Shown in pieces: positions 25,443-33,789 of a stretch of 38,047 nucleotides of DNA (positions are counted from its first letter, which is position 1; every line of letters starts with the position of its first letter). The DNA is from Hydrogenophaga sp. GTDB lineage: Bacteria > Pseudomonadota > Gammaproteobacteria > Burkholderiales > Burkholderiaceae_C. The stretch is taken from the NCBI GenBank assembly GCA_016741995.1, contig JACVCO010000025.1, positions 1 through 38,047 on the forward strand, written 5' to 3'. Below the pieces are notes generated by a model. It was not told the origin of the DNA. It made no database searches and worked only from the letters and a program-made list of their open reading frames with translations. The position numbers were made by a program, and so were the translations under genes.

Positions 25443-27623
25443 ATGGCACACATCCGTCGCCGCAAACCCCGCCCTTCCGCCCAACTCCTGGCCCTGCTGG
25501 CCGCCGTCGTGCCCGCCGCCGGCATCGCGCAAACCGCCCCCGCCGCGAACACCACCCTCCCCACCGTCACGGTGAAGGAATCGCCCGAGGTGCCGTACAA
25601 GGCCGAGAAGTCGGCGAACGAGAAATTCACGGCCCCGCTGCTCGACACGCCCAAGACCATCCAGATCATCAAGAAAGAGGTGATCCAGGAACAAGGCGCG
25701 GTGACGTTGATGGAAGCGTTGCGCAACACCCCCGGCATCACCATGCAGATGGGCGAGAACGGCAACAGCACCGCGGGTGACGCCTTCCAGCTGCGCGGCT
25801 TCTCGCTGCAGCAATCCATCTTCGTGGACGGCATCCGCGACCTGGGCGCGGTCACGCGCGACACCTTCAACCTCGAGCAGGTCGAGGTGTTCAAGGGTTC
25901 CGCGGGCGCCGAAACCGGCCGCGGCGCTGCGTCGGGCTTCATCAACCTGGTGAGCAAGCAGGCCCACCTGGGCGACGAGAACAGCGCCTCCGTCACGGTG
26001 GGCACGGGCGATCGCAAGCGCGCAACCGTCGACCTGAACAGGCAACTGAGCAACGAGTCGGCCATCCGCATCAACGCGATGGCGCAGGACAGCGGTGTGG
26101 ACGGCCGCGACTACGTGAACAACAAGGGCTACGGCCTGGGGTTGTCCTACGTGAGCGGGCTGGACACGCCCACCCGCGTGCACCTGTACAGCCAGCACAT
26201 CCGGCAGAACAACGTCCCCGACGGCGGCATCCCTTCGATCGGCTACGAGGGTTTCACCACCGTGACCGGCGCGGCCAAGGTGCGCCGCGACAACTTCTAC
26301 GGCAGCCCGAACGACCGCGAAAAGATCGACGCCGACATGTTCACCGCCAAGGTGGAACACGACCTGGGCGAGGGCACCACGGTGCGCAACATCACGCGCT
26401 ACGGCCGCAGCCACATGGACCGCACGCTGACCGGCCTCACCACGTACACCGTGGCGGGCGCCCCGTCCACCTGGACGATCACCCGTTCGCGCCAGAACGT
26501 GGACCAGGTGAACAGCATCCTGGCCAACCAGACCAGCGTCAACACCGAGTTCAGCACCGGTGGCCTGCAGCACTCGCTGGCGGCCGGCGTGGAGCTGCTG
26601 CACGAGAAGCAGGTGGTCTTCGGCCACACCGCCGTGGGCACCACCGACCCGGCCAACATCTACAACCCGAACCCGTTCGACCCGATGGCCACCTTCGGCC
26701 CGCGCAACGGCGCGGAGACCGGCGGCAGCACCAACACCATCGGCGTGTACGCGTTCGACGACATCAAGTTCAACGAACGCTGGTCCGTCAACGGCGGCCT
26801 GCGCCTGGACTTGTACAAGCTCAAGACGGACAACGTGACCGCCGCCGGCGTGCGCACCAACCTGGAGGACTCGCGCAGCCTGGTGAGCTGGAGCATCGGC
26901 GGCGTCTACAAGCCCGCCGAGAACGGCAGCGTCTACGCCTCGATCGGCACCTCGGCCACGCCGCCCGGGGGCAACAACTTCCAGCTCAACGGCACGCCCA
27001 CCAACCAGGCCAACGCCGCGCTGGACCCGCAGGTGACGGACTCGCTTGAGCTCGGCACCAAGTGGGAGCTGCTCAACAAGCGCCTGAACGTGGCGGCCGC
27101 GGTGTTCCGCACCGTGAACGACAAGCAGGTGACGGTCGATGCGATCACCAACGCGTCGGTGCAGGAGGGCAAGACCCAGGTGCAGGGCATCGAGCTGTCC
27201 GCCGTGGGGCAGATCACGCCGTTCTGGCAGCTCACCGCCGGCCTGGCCAAGACCAGCACCAAGCAGATCGATCAGCGCAGCGCCACCACCACGACCGACC
27301 GCGTGCGTTGGTCGCCGGACCTGACGTTCACGCTTTGGAACTCGTACCAACTCGACCAGTGGACGATGGGCTTCGGCGCGCGCTACGTGTCCGAACAGAA
27401 GCGCGTGGTCACGGTGGGTGGCACGGGCAACGTGCCGAACGTGCCCTCGTTCTGGGTGGCCGACGCGATGGTGGGCTACCAGCTCAACGACGCGGTCAAC
27501 CTGCAGTTGAACGTCTACAACCTGTTCGACAAGGAGTACCTGAACGCGCTGAACAACGGCGGTGGCCGCCTCGCGTTGGGCGCCCCGCGCTCGGCCATGC
27601 TCACGGCCAACTTCAAGTTCTGA
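25443..27623 (+). CDS. fiu: Fiu-like catecholate siderophore TonB-dependent receptor
   Basis: A 726-residue outer-membrane receptor with a signal peptide (LLALLAAVVPAAGIAQT, cleaved near residue 30) and a TonB-box-like TLPTVTVKES. The plug is strikingly Fiu-like: GENGNSTAGDAFQLRGF, IFVDGIRDLGAVTRDTFNLE, QVEVFKGSAGAETGRGA and HIRQNNVPDGGIPSIGY. The barrel has QPPGGNNF-like TPPGGNNFQLN and LNVYNLFDKEYLNAL, ending in TANFKF. Fiu takes up monomeric ferric catechols. The start is ATG 25443 (AAGGA upstream); an in-frame TTG at 25353 would read through the leader hairpin and spoil the signal peptide. The Fur-like site and leader terminator suggest two-level control. Confidence 0.94.
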   Translation: MAHIRRRKPRPSAQLLALLAAVVPAAGIAQTAPAANTTLPTVTVKESPEVPYKAEKSANEKFTAPLLDTPKTIQIIKKEVIQEQGAVTLMEALRNTPGITMQMGENGNSTAGDAFQLRGFSLQQSIFVDGIRDLGAVTRDTFNLEQVEVFKGSAGAETGRGAASGFINLVSKQAHLGDENSASVTVGTGDRKRATVDLNRQLSNESAIRINAMAQDSGVDGRDYVNNKGYGLGLSYVSGLDTPTRVHLYSQHIRQNNVPDGGIPSIGYEGFTTVTGAAKVRRDNFYGSPNDREKIDADMFTAKVEHDLGEGTTVRNITRYGRSHMDRTLTGLTTYTVAGAPSTWTITRSRQNVDQVNSILANQTSVNTEFSTGGLQHSLAAGVELLHEKQVVFGHTAVGTTDPANIYNPNPFDPMATFGPRNGAETGGSTNTIGVYAFDDIKFNERWSVNGGLRLDLYKLKTDNVTAAGVRTNLEDSRSLVSWSIGGVYKPAENGSVYASIGTSATPPGGNNFQLNGTPTNQANAALDPQVTDSLELGTKWELLNKRLNVAAAVFRTVNDKQVTVDAITNASVQEGKTQVQGIELSAVGQITPFWQLTAGLAKTSTKQIDQRSATTTTDRVRWSPDLTFTLWNSYQLDQWTMGFGARYVSEQKRVVTVGGTGNVPNVPSFWVADAMVGYQLNDAVNLQLNVYNLFDKEYLNALNNGGGRLALGAPRSAMLTANFKF

Positions 27624-27665
27624 GCCTGGCCTCGCAGCGCTTCACCCCGGCGCTGCGGCCAAAGA

Positions 27666-27692
27666 AAAGGCCCGCCATCGGCGGGCCTTTTT
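27666..27692. terminator. bidirectional terminator between fiu and the flavin-reductase operon
   Basis: AAAGGCCCGCC (27666-27676) pairs with GGCGGGCCTTT (27680-27690). The plus side runs into TTTTTC and the minus side into TTTTCTTT. It separates the two convergent iron-related transcripts. Confidence 0.93.
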
Positions 27693-27712
27693 CGTTTCCA
27701 AGGGGGAACGGG

Positions 27713-29125
27713 TCAGTACACGTCGCGCCGGTAACGGCCCTCGGCCGCGAGGCGCTGCAGCGTGTCCTCGCCCAGCACCTGCTGCAGCGTGTGGTCGACC
27801 TCACTCGCCATGCCTTCCAGGCTGCCGCACACATAGATGGCAGCGCCCTCGCCCACCCATTCGCGCACGGCGGGCGCCGCCTCGGCCAGCGCGTGCTGCA
27901 CGTAGCGGCGCTCGGCCTGGTCGCGTGAGAACACCCAGTCCACGCGGCTGAGCCAGCCCTGGCGCTGCCAGGCGTCGATCTCGTCGCGGTGGTGCGCGTC
28001 GCAAGCCGACTGGCGTTCGCCGAACAGCAGCCACATGGGCGGCACCGCGGCCGGGCGGGTCGACGTGGCGGCATCGGCCAATGGCACCGCGCTGGCGATG
28101 CGCTCGCGCAGGTGGCCACGCAAGCCCGCGAGCCCGGTGCCGTTGCCGATGAGGATGAGCGCGCGCTGCGCGTTGCCAGCGATGCGAAAGCCGTTGTGCG
28201 CGCGCACGCGCAACATCACCGTCTCGCCCACGGGGGCCCCATGCGTGAGCCAGTCCGAGGCCAGGCCGGGGCTGCCGTCGGCGCGGCGCGAGCGGCGCAC
28301 GAGCAGGTGCACGGCGCCGTCCTGCGGCACCGAGGCAATGGAGTAGTCGCGCGGCGCACCCGGCGCAGCGGGCACCTCCACCTGCACCAGGTCGCCGGCC
28401 TGCCACGTGGGCAAGGCAGCGCCAGGTGCCGGCACGAGTTCGAGGTGGTGCACGGGTTCGCCCGCGCTGCCGGGGTTCAGGTGCACGCGCGCACGCAGTT
28501 GCCACGGCTGCAGCGCGGGGGCCTCCCAGTCGGGCAGGTCGCTGGTGCCGGCCAGGTGCGCCAGGTGCTGGCGCCAGCGCTGCAGGGCCGCGGGGTCGCT
28601 CTTGTCGACGTCGATGCGCTCGAACAGCGGCTTCGCGCCATGCCGCTGCAGCCAGTCGTCCAGCGCGCGCCCGAAACCGCAGAAGTGCGCATAGGCCTGG
28701 TCGCCCAGGGCCAGCAGGCCCACGTGCAGATGCGACAGGTTGGCCCCGGCCGAGGCCATGACCTGGCGCGCGAACAGGGCCGCGCTGTCGGGCGGGTCGC
28801 CCTCACCGTAGGTGCTGGCGATGCACAGCAGCCGGTCGGCCTGCTGCAGGTCGGTCAGTTTCAGGTCGCTCAACGGCGCCAGGCGCACGGGCACGCCCGC
28901 GGTGTGCAGGGCCTGGGCGGTCTGCATCGCCAGCTCTTCGGCTTGCCCGGTCTGGCTGGCGTAGGCCACCCACCACGCGGGCACACCGGGCGTGGCCGGC
29001 AGCAACGCGGCCACGCGGCGCTGCTGCTCGCGCTCGCGTTGGCGGTGCCGCCAGGCGATGGTGCCGCAGAGCAGGCCGTAAGCGGCCACGGTGGCCAGGG
29101 CGTAGGTGATCTTCTCGGGGCTCAT
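27713..29125 (-). CDS. membrane-anchored diflavin reductase (sulfite-reductase-flavoprotein/P450-reductase type)
   Basis: A 470-residue protein. Residues 7-26 form one transmembrane helix followed by a basic RHRQREREQQRR stretch, placing the rest in the cytoplasm. A flavodoxin-like FMN domain follows (AYASQTGQAEELA, IASTYGEGDPPDS, GDQAYAHFCGFG). Next comes an FNR-type FAD/NADPH domain with RDYS (259-262), IGNGTG (326-331), LLFGERQS, IYVCGSLEGMASEV and an aromatic C-terminus (RRDVY). It should carry electrons from NADPH through FAD to FMN. The start ATG (29123-29125) overlaps the apbE stop (ATGA). It is the last gene of the PepSY operon. The electron acceptor is probably the membrane or periplasmic partner encoded upstream, not sulfite reductase. 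Confidence 0.9.
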   Translation of the reverse strand: MSPEKITYALATVAAYGLLCGTIAWRHRQREREQQRRVAALLPATPGVPAWWVAYASQTGQAEELAMQTAQALHTAGVPVRLAPLSDLKLTDLQQADRLLCIASTYGEGDPPDSAALFARQVMASAGANLSHLHVGLLALGDQAYAHFCGFGRALDDWLQRHGAKPLFERIDVDKSDPAALQRWRQHLAHLAGTSDLPDWEAPALQPWQLRARVHLNPGSAGEPVHHLELVPAPGAALPTWQAGDLVQVEVPAAPGAPRDYSIASVPQDGAVHLLVRRSRRADGSPGLASDWLTHGAPVGETVMLRVRAHNGFRIAGNAQRALILIGNGTGLAGLRGHLRERIASAVPLADAATSTRPAAVPPMWLLFGERQSACDAHHRDEIDAWQRQGWLSRVDWVFSRDQAERRYVQHALAEAAPAVREWVGEGAAIYVCGSLEGMASEVDHTLQQVLGEDTLQRLAAEGRYRRDVY

Positions 29126-30141
29126 CCAGCGAGGCGCTCCATCGCGCCCGTGAGGGTTTCGGTGAGGCAGCCGTCGGCCTCGCGCTGCACGAACAGCGCG
29201 GCAATGCCATGGGCTTCGGCCAGCGCCAGGCCGGCGTCGCGGCCGGCCACGGTCAACGCGGTGGACCAGGCGTCGGCCCACAGGCATTCGGTGTGCAGCA
29301 CGCTCACCGAGGCCAGGCCGTGCGCCACGGGGTGGCCGGTGCGCGGGTCGATGCTGTGCGGCAGGCGTCGGCCTTCGTGCAGGTAGGCGCGGCGGTAGTC
29401 GCCCGAGGTGGCGACCGACAGGCCGTGCAGGGCCACGCGCGTGGCACGCGGTGGGGCGTGGCCGGGCAGCGCGGGCGGCGGCGCCAGGTCCACCCACCAG
29501 GGCATGCCGTCGGGGCGCAGGCCCTGCCCGCGCAATTCGCCCCCCACCTCGACCAGTGCGTGCGCGATGCCCGCGGCATTCAAGGCCTGTGCCACGCGAT
29601 CCACCGCGTCGCCTTTGGCGATGGCCGAAAAATCGAGCCGCAGGCCACCGGGCTGCGTGGCTTCGCGCGTGGTGGCGTCGAAGCGCAGGGCGCGCCAGTC
29701 CTGCGCACCCAGCGCGGCTTGCACCGAAGCCGCGCCGGGCGGCGTGAAGCCGGGGTCGGTGTAGCGCGGGGCGGGGCCGAAGCCCCAGCAGTTCACGAGC
29801 GCACCGGCCGCGGGGTTGAACGCGCCCGACGACGCCTCGGCCATCCACAACGCGGCCTGCAGCACCTCGGCAAAAGCCGCAGGCAGCGCGCGGCGCGAGC
29901 CCGCGCCCGCGCGGTTGAAGCGCTCGATGTCCGAGCCCGGCAGCCAGGTGCTCATCTGCGCGACCACGAGGTCCAGCTCGGCCTCGACGAGCGCGCGCAC
30001 GGCGCCGTGGCGCGCGGCGTCGCGGTCCGCCCAGTGCACCGACCAGGTGGTGCCCATGGTTTCGCCGTGCAGGCGCTGCACGCGTGCGCCCACCAGGGGC
30101 ACCGCGCCATCGATGTGTTCAGGCACCAGCACACGGGTCAT
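29122..30141 (-). CDS. apbE: FAD:protein FMN transferase (ApbE family)
   Basis: A 339-residue ApbE-family enzyme. It attaches FMN from FAD to a Ser/Thr of a target protein through a phosphoester bond. Signatures are LHGETMGTTWSV (24-35), DFSAIAKGDAVDRV (170-183), VEVGGELRGQG, HSIDPRTGHPV (262-272) and the metal-site segment ADAWSTALTVAG (289-300). Unlike most ApbE proteins it shows no signal peptide or lipobox, and the frame upstream of ATG 30141 offers none. It lies 37 bases after the DUF4198 gene and overlaps the reductase start. The DUF2271 protein in the same operon is the obvious candidate substrate. Confidence 0.94.
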   Translation of the reverse strand: MTRVLVPEHIDGAVPLVGARVQRLHGETMGTTWSVHWADRDAARHGAVRALVEAELDLVVAQMSTWLPGSDIERFNRAGAGSRRALPAAFAEVLQAALWMAEASSGAFNPAAGALVNCWGFGPAPRYTDPGFTPPGAASVQAALGAQDWRALRFDATTREATQPGGLRLDFSAIAKGDAVDRVAQALNAAGIAHALVEVGGELRGQGLRPDGMPWWVDLAPPPALPGHAPPRATRVALHGLSVATSGDYRRAYLHEGRRLPHSIDPRTGHPVAHGLASVSVLHTECLWADAWSTALTVAGRDAGLALAEAHGIAALFVQREADGCLTETLTGAMERLAG

Positions 30142-30178
30142 GGTGAAACGCCGGCGCGCAGCGCGGCGGGGGTGGGCC

Positions 30179-31087
30179 TTACTTCGGCAGCACTTCCAGC
30201 GTCAGGCTGTAGTTGGAGCGGCGCACGGGCTCGGCCAGCGTGCCGGCGGGGCCGCTGGGCGCGCCGCCGGCCATGCCGGGGCCACCCGCGCCGGGTGCGC
30301 CCGCACCCGGGCCGCCTTCCGCGCGCGGCGGGCGCGCCGGGGCCACGTTCACCCAGTACATGCCGGCGGCCGGCCACTTCACCTTGATCTCGCCGTTGGC
30401 GTCGGTGTCCATGCGGATCTCGCCGAGTTCGCTGCGGTAGCGCAGGCCGGCCAGGATCACGGTGGCGGCATAGCCCGCGGCGGGCTTGCCGTTGTCGAGA
30501 AAGCGGAAGGTCGCGGTCTCGCCTTCCACCAGGTCGTTCGGGTGCGTCACGGGCACGAGCTCGATGCCGCGGCCGGTGGGCTTGAGTGCGTCGGTGCTCG
30601 GGTTGCCGCGCGTCACGAAGGTCTCGACGCGGTTGGCGTTCTGGCTCACGCGCAGCTCCGTCGCATCGGCCGGAATTTCCTTGGCCAGCGATTCGGCCGA
30701 GCCGCGCAGGCGCTTGGTTTCGTTGCCGACCTTGAAGCTCGCGATCATCCCGTCGTTGACGAGCGCGAGGCGGTAGGTGCCGGGCTTGTCGAGCTTGACG
30801 TCGAACACGCTGCGGTAGCGGCCCTTGGCCTGGTTCTCGGCCTGCAGCGGCTGGCCATCGGGGCCGATGACCACGAGGTTGTCGAGCGCGGCGGCGTTGT
30901 GCTCGTAATAGAAGATGTCGTTGGAGATCGCGGCGTCCACGCTCACCCACGGCTGCTGGCCGGAATAGATGGTGCCCGAGGGCAGCAGCCAGGCGCGGTG
31001 CGCGTGGGCCTGGGACAGGGTGAGGGCCGACATGGCGGCGATGGTCGCGAGGGCGAGAACACGTTGGCGAAGGGACAGGCGCTGCAT
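30179..31087 (-). CDS. periplasmic DUF4198 protein
   Basis: A 302-residue exported protein. The signal peptide (MQRLSLRQRV to SQAHA, residues 1-29) ends in an AxA site, so the mature chain would begin HRAWLLPSG with a free N-terminal histidine. DUF4198 proteins are related to NikM-type periplasmic metal-binding domains, in which N-terminal histidines can bind metal; the same role here is inference. Two Ig-like parts are apparent: DGQPLQAENQAKGRYRSVF to RLALVNDGM, and FRFLDNGKPAAGY to MYWVNVAPA. A Gly/Ala/Pro-rich linker (about 255-285) precedes a final beta strand (NYSLTLEVLPK). It is third in the PepSY-DUF2271-DUF4198-apbE-reductase operon. Confidence 0.87.
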   Translation of the reverse strand: MQRLSLRQRVLALATIAAMSALTLSQAHAHRAWLLPSGTIYSGQQPWVSVDAAISNDIFYYEHNAAALDNLVVIGPDGQPLQAENQAKGRYRSVFDVKLDKPGTYRLALVNDGMIASFKVGNETKRLRGSAESLAKEIPADATELRVSQNANRVETFVTRGNPSTDALKPTGRGIELVPVTHPNDLVEGETATFRFLDNGKPAAGYAATVILAGLRYRSELGEIRMDTDANGEIKVKWPAAGMYWVNVAPARPPRAEGGPGAGAPGAGGPGMAGGAPSGPAGTLAEPVRRSNYSLTLEVLPK

Positions 31088-31118
31088 GAAGGTCTCCAGT
31101 CGGGGATCGGGTGATGGA

Positions 31119-31631
31119 TCAGGGTTTGACGGTGAGGCTGACGGCGCCGAGCTCGTGCTGGCCCGCGGCCTGTGCCGAAGCGGGCGCCTTGGGCGGCCAC
31201 ACGAAGGGCACCTTCACCAGCTCGCGCCCGCCGACTTCGCGGGCGGCTTCGAGCACCACGGCGTACTCGCCGGGCGCCAGCTTGCCGAGCGCACTGCTGT
31301 CGTTGAACTGCACCGTGTGCTCACCGGGCGCGCGCGTGGCGCTGCTCAGGCCGTCCACCGGCATGGCCAGTTCGCGCCCGCTCTTGCGCCACCAGGCGCG
31401 CATGTCCTTGAGCCACTTGGTGCCCTCGTTGTTGCGCAGCTTGATGTCGTACCAGACCGCGAGGTTGGCCACGAAGCTCTGGTCGGGCTTCTCGATCCAG
31501 ATCGCCACGTAGGGGCGGTGGTACTCGGCCACGGTCAGGCGCGGGATCTCGACCTTGAGCGCCATCTCGGCGGCCACAGCGGGCCACGCGACAAAGGCCG
31601 CGGTGAGCGCGGCGGCGTAACGGATCAGCAT
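31119..31631 (-). CDS. periplasmic DUF2271 protein with ApbE flavinylation-type motif
   Basis: A 170-residue exported protein. A Sec-type signal peptide (MLIRYAAALTAAFVAWPAVA) ends near AVAAE. The body shows YVAIWIEKPDQSFVANLAVW and WLKDMRAWWRKSG, typical of DUF2271. Residues 93-99 read D-G-L-S-S-A-T, matching the D-x-x-S/T-G/S-A-T/S pattern in which ApbE attaches FMN (as in NqrC/RnfG proteins). Thr99 (codon 31335-31337) is the candidate acceptor. With apbE in the same operon, this is probably a covalently flavinylated periplasmic redox protein. The ATG at 31631 has AAGGAG upstream. It starts 22 bases after the PepSY gene. Confidence 0.88.
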   Translation of the reverse strand: MLIRYAAALTAAFVAWPAVAAEMALKVEIPRLTVAEYHRPYVAIWIEKPDQSFVANLAVWYDIKLRNNEGTKWLKDMRAWWRKSGRELAMPVDGLSSATRAPGEHTVQFNDSSALGKLAPGEYAVVLEAAREVGGRELVKVPFVWPPKAPASAQAAGQHELGAVSLTVKP

Positions 31632-31653
31632 GGGAAAGCAGCTCCTTCGAAGG

Positions 31654-32310
31654 TCAATGGATGAACAGGATCACGAGCAGCAGCGGGATCACCAGGCCCG
31701 CACCCACCATGGGCCAGGTGGTGGGGCGCGCGGCCGCGTGGAACTTGAGGATGAACAGGCCGGTGATGCAGAACACCAGGCAGGCCACCGAGAAGATGTC
31801 GAGGAACCACTTCCAGGCAATGCCGGTGTGGCGGCCCTTGTGCAGGTCGTTCAGGTACGAGATCCAGCCGCGGTCGGTGCGCTCGTACTCCACGCTGCCG
31901 CTCTCGCGCTCGATGCGCAACCAGGCGTCGCCACCGGGGCGCGGCAGCGAGAGGTAGATCTCCTCGGGCGACCATTCCGCCGCGGTGTCGGGCAGGCCCA
32001 CACCGAGCGCCTGGGCCAGCCAGGCGTGCAACGCGGGGGGCAGCGCGGCGTTGTCGGGCTCGTCGTCCTTCACCGCGATGGCGGCCCGCAAGGCCTCGGG
32101 CAGTTCCACCGTCTTGTTCTGCACCACCGGCGTGGCCGGGATGTCGGCCGCGTGGTTGAGCGTGATGCCGGTGAACGCGAACAGCAGCATGCCGATGAGG
32201 CACAGGGCGGAGCTGATCCAGTGCCACTGGTGCAGGGTCTTGAGCCAATAGGCCCGGCTCGGTGCGGCCTGGGCGGGCGGGTTTTTCACGGTGACGGGCG
32301 TTGTGCTCAC
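31654..32310 (-). CDS. PepSY-associated transmembrane protein
   Basis: A 218-residue inner-membrane protein with three predicted helices (about 31-52, 167-190 and 199-217) and a PepSY-like soluble domain between the first two. It resembles small PepSY_TM proteins found beside siderophore receptors and thought to carry heme or electrons. Histidines near the membrane (27, 30, 53, 157, 161, 191) are possible heme ligands. I choose GTG 32308-32310 as start (MSTTPVTVKNPP); an in-frame TTG at 32319 is also possible and would lie inside the Fur-like site. It is the first gene of the five-gene iron/flavin operon. Confidence 0.85.
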   Translation of the reverse strand: MSTTPVTVKNPPAQAAPSRAYWLKTLHQWHWISSALCLIGMLLFAFTGITLNHAADIPATPVVQNKTVELPEALRAAIAVKDDEPDNAALPPALHAWLAQALGVGLPDTAAEWSPEEIYLSLPRPGGDAWLRIERESGSVEYERTDRGWISYLNDLHKGRHTGIAWKWFLDIFSVACLVFCITGLFILKFHAAARPTTWPMVGAGLVIPLLLVILFIH

Positions 32311-32318
32311 AGCCTGCA

Positions 32319-32338
32319 AATTATAACTATTCTCATTT
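32319..32338 (-). promoter_or_regulatory. Fur-box-like site of the PepSY-reductase operon
   Basis: The minus strand reads AAATGAGAATAGTTATAATT. Its left half is an exact AATGAGAAT Fur half-site and its right half is near-consensus. It sits immediately upstream of the PepSY start, so the whole five-gene operon is probably iron-repressed. Confidence 0.65.
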
Positions 32339-32385
32339 AGAAATCGGAGCCCTCCACTCCGCTTTTGTGAGCACCCCGGGGGATG

Positions 32386-33789
32386 TCAGGACCGCGCGGG
32401 CGGCTCGACCCAGTCGCCGCCCAGGGCCCTGTACAGGTCGAGCGCGGCGCTCAGGCGCGCCAGGCGCTGGGAAGCCAGTGCGTCCTGCGCCGAGAACAGC
32501 GTGCGCTGCGCGTCGAGCACCGAGAGCAGATCCCCGCTGCCTTCGCGGTAGCGCAGTTCGGCCAGTTGCAGCGAGCGCTGCGCCTGCGCCACCACCTCGC
32601 GCTGCAACGTCTCCTGCTGCTCGCGCTGCGAGAGGTTGCCCAGGCCGTCGTCCACCTCCTTGAGTGCGGTGCGGATGGACTGGCCGTAGCTCTCGATCAG
32701 CACCACGCGCTGCGATTCGCTGCTGCGCACGTTCAGGCGCTGGCGCCCGCCGTCGAAGATGGCCTGGGCGAGCGACAGGCCGATGGACACGCTGCGCGTG
32801 GGATCGGCCAGGCTCAGCAGGGCCGCCGTGCCCAGGCTGCCCGAGGCCGAGAGCGACACGCTGGGCAGCAGCGCGGCGCGCGCGGCGTCCACGTTGGCGT
32901 CGGCCGCGGCCAGGCGCGCCTCGGCGGCGGCCAGGTCGGGCCGGCGCGTGAGCAGCGACGACGGCAGGCCCGGCGCCACGACGGGCACACGCAGTTGCGC
33001 GAACTCGCCCGCCTCGGGCGCGTAGCCCTGGGGCACGCGGCCCAGCAGCACAGCCAGCGCGGTCGCCGTCTGGCGCTGTTGCAGTTCCAGCGGAATGAGC
33101 GCGGTGCGCTGCGTGAGCACCGCCGTGCGCTGTTGCGAGACCTCGAGCGCGGTGGCCACGCCGTTGCGCTGGCGCGCCTCCACGATGCCGAGCACGCGCT
33201 CGGCCACGGCCAGGTTCTCGCGCGCGATGCGCAGGCGCTCACCCGTGTTGAGCCACAGAAAGTAGTTGTTGGCCACGCCAGCGAGCAGCGTCAGGCGCGC
33301 GGTCTTCCAGTCGAACTCGCTGGCCTGCAGGCCGGATTCGCCCGCGCGCACGCCGGCGGCGATGCGGCCCCACAGGTCCAGCTCGTAGCTCACCGACAGA
33401 CCGGCGCTGGTCGATTCGCGCGGCGTGGACGGCGTGCCCGATGCGTCGCTGCGGCCGGCCGAGGTGCCCAGGTTGCCGCTCACCGAAGGCAGGCGCGAGA
33501 TGCCGGCCTGCTGCAGGGCGATGTCGGCCTGGCGGATGCGCTCCACGGCGATGCGCAGATCGGGGCTGCCGGCCTGCGCTTCGTCGATGAGGCGCTCCAG
33601 CGGCGCAGAGCCGAACGAGCGCCACCACTCTGCGGTGATGGGTGCGGATTCGCCCGAAGCGGTGCGGTTGTCCCAGCTTGCGGGCATCTCGACCGCGGCC
33701 TGGCGCGCGGGATCGGACGTTGTGGCGCAGCCTTGCAGCACGAGCACCGCGGCCAGAGAGAGCAACAGGGGTTTCATCGGTGCGTTCAT
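32386..33789 (-). CDS. NodT/TolC-type outer-membrane efflux lipoprotein
   Basis: A 467-residue outer-membrane factor of the RND/MacAB efflux class. The signal peptide ends in the lipobox LQGC (Cys20 or so), predicting lipidation. The two repeated OEP halves are visible: [20 protein letters not shown] to [20 protein letters not shown], and [20 protein letters not shown] to [12 protein letters not shown] with [16 protein letters not shown]. It forms the trans-envelope channel for the MacAB pump. The start ATG 33787-33789 overlaps the macB stop (ATGA). An internal ATG at 33777 would shorten the N-terminus by four residues. Confidence 0.94.
   Translation of the reverse strand: MNAPMKPLLLSLAAVLVLQGCATTSDPARQAAVEMPASWDNRTASGESAPITAEWWRSFGSAPLERLIDEAQAGSPDLRIAVERIRQADIALQQAGISRLPSVSGNLGTSAGRSDASGTPSTPRESTSAGLSVSYELDLWGRIAAGVRAGESGLQASEFDWKTARLTLLAGVANNYFLWLNTGERLRIARENLAVAERVLGIVEARQRNGVATALEVSQQRTAVLTQRTALIPLELQQRQTATALAVLLGRVPQGYAPEAGEFAQLRVPVVAPGLPSSLLTRRPDLAAAEARLAAADANVDAARAALLPSVSLSASGSLGTAALLSLADPTRSVSIGLSLAQAIFDGGRQRLNVRSSESQRVVLIESYGQSIRTALKEVDDGLGNLSQREQQETLQREVVAQAQRSLQLAELRYREGSGDLLSVLDAQRTLFSAQDALASQRLARLSAALDLYRALGGDWVEPPARS

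Noticed and set aside
27713..29125. Naming the diflavin reductase cysJ
   Set aside because: It has an N-terminal membrane anchor, lies in an iron/flavin operon and has no cysI partner; sulfite reduction is not supported.
27989..29386. 465-codon plus-strand frame opposite the diflavin reductase and apbE
   Set aside because: Composition is that of an antisense shadow, and the minus-strand genes have full motif sets and overlapping start/stop signals.
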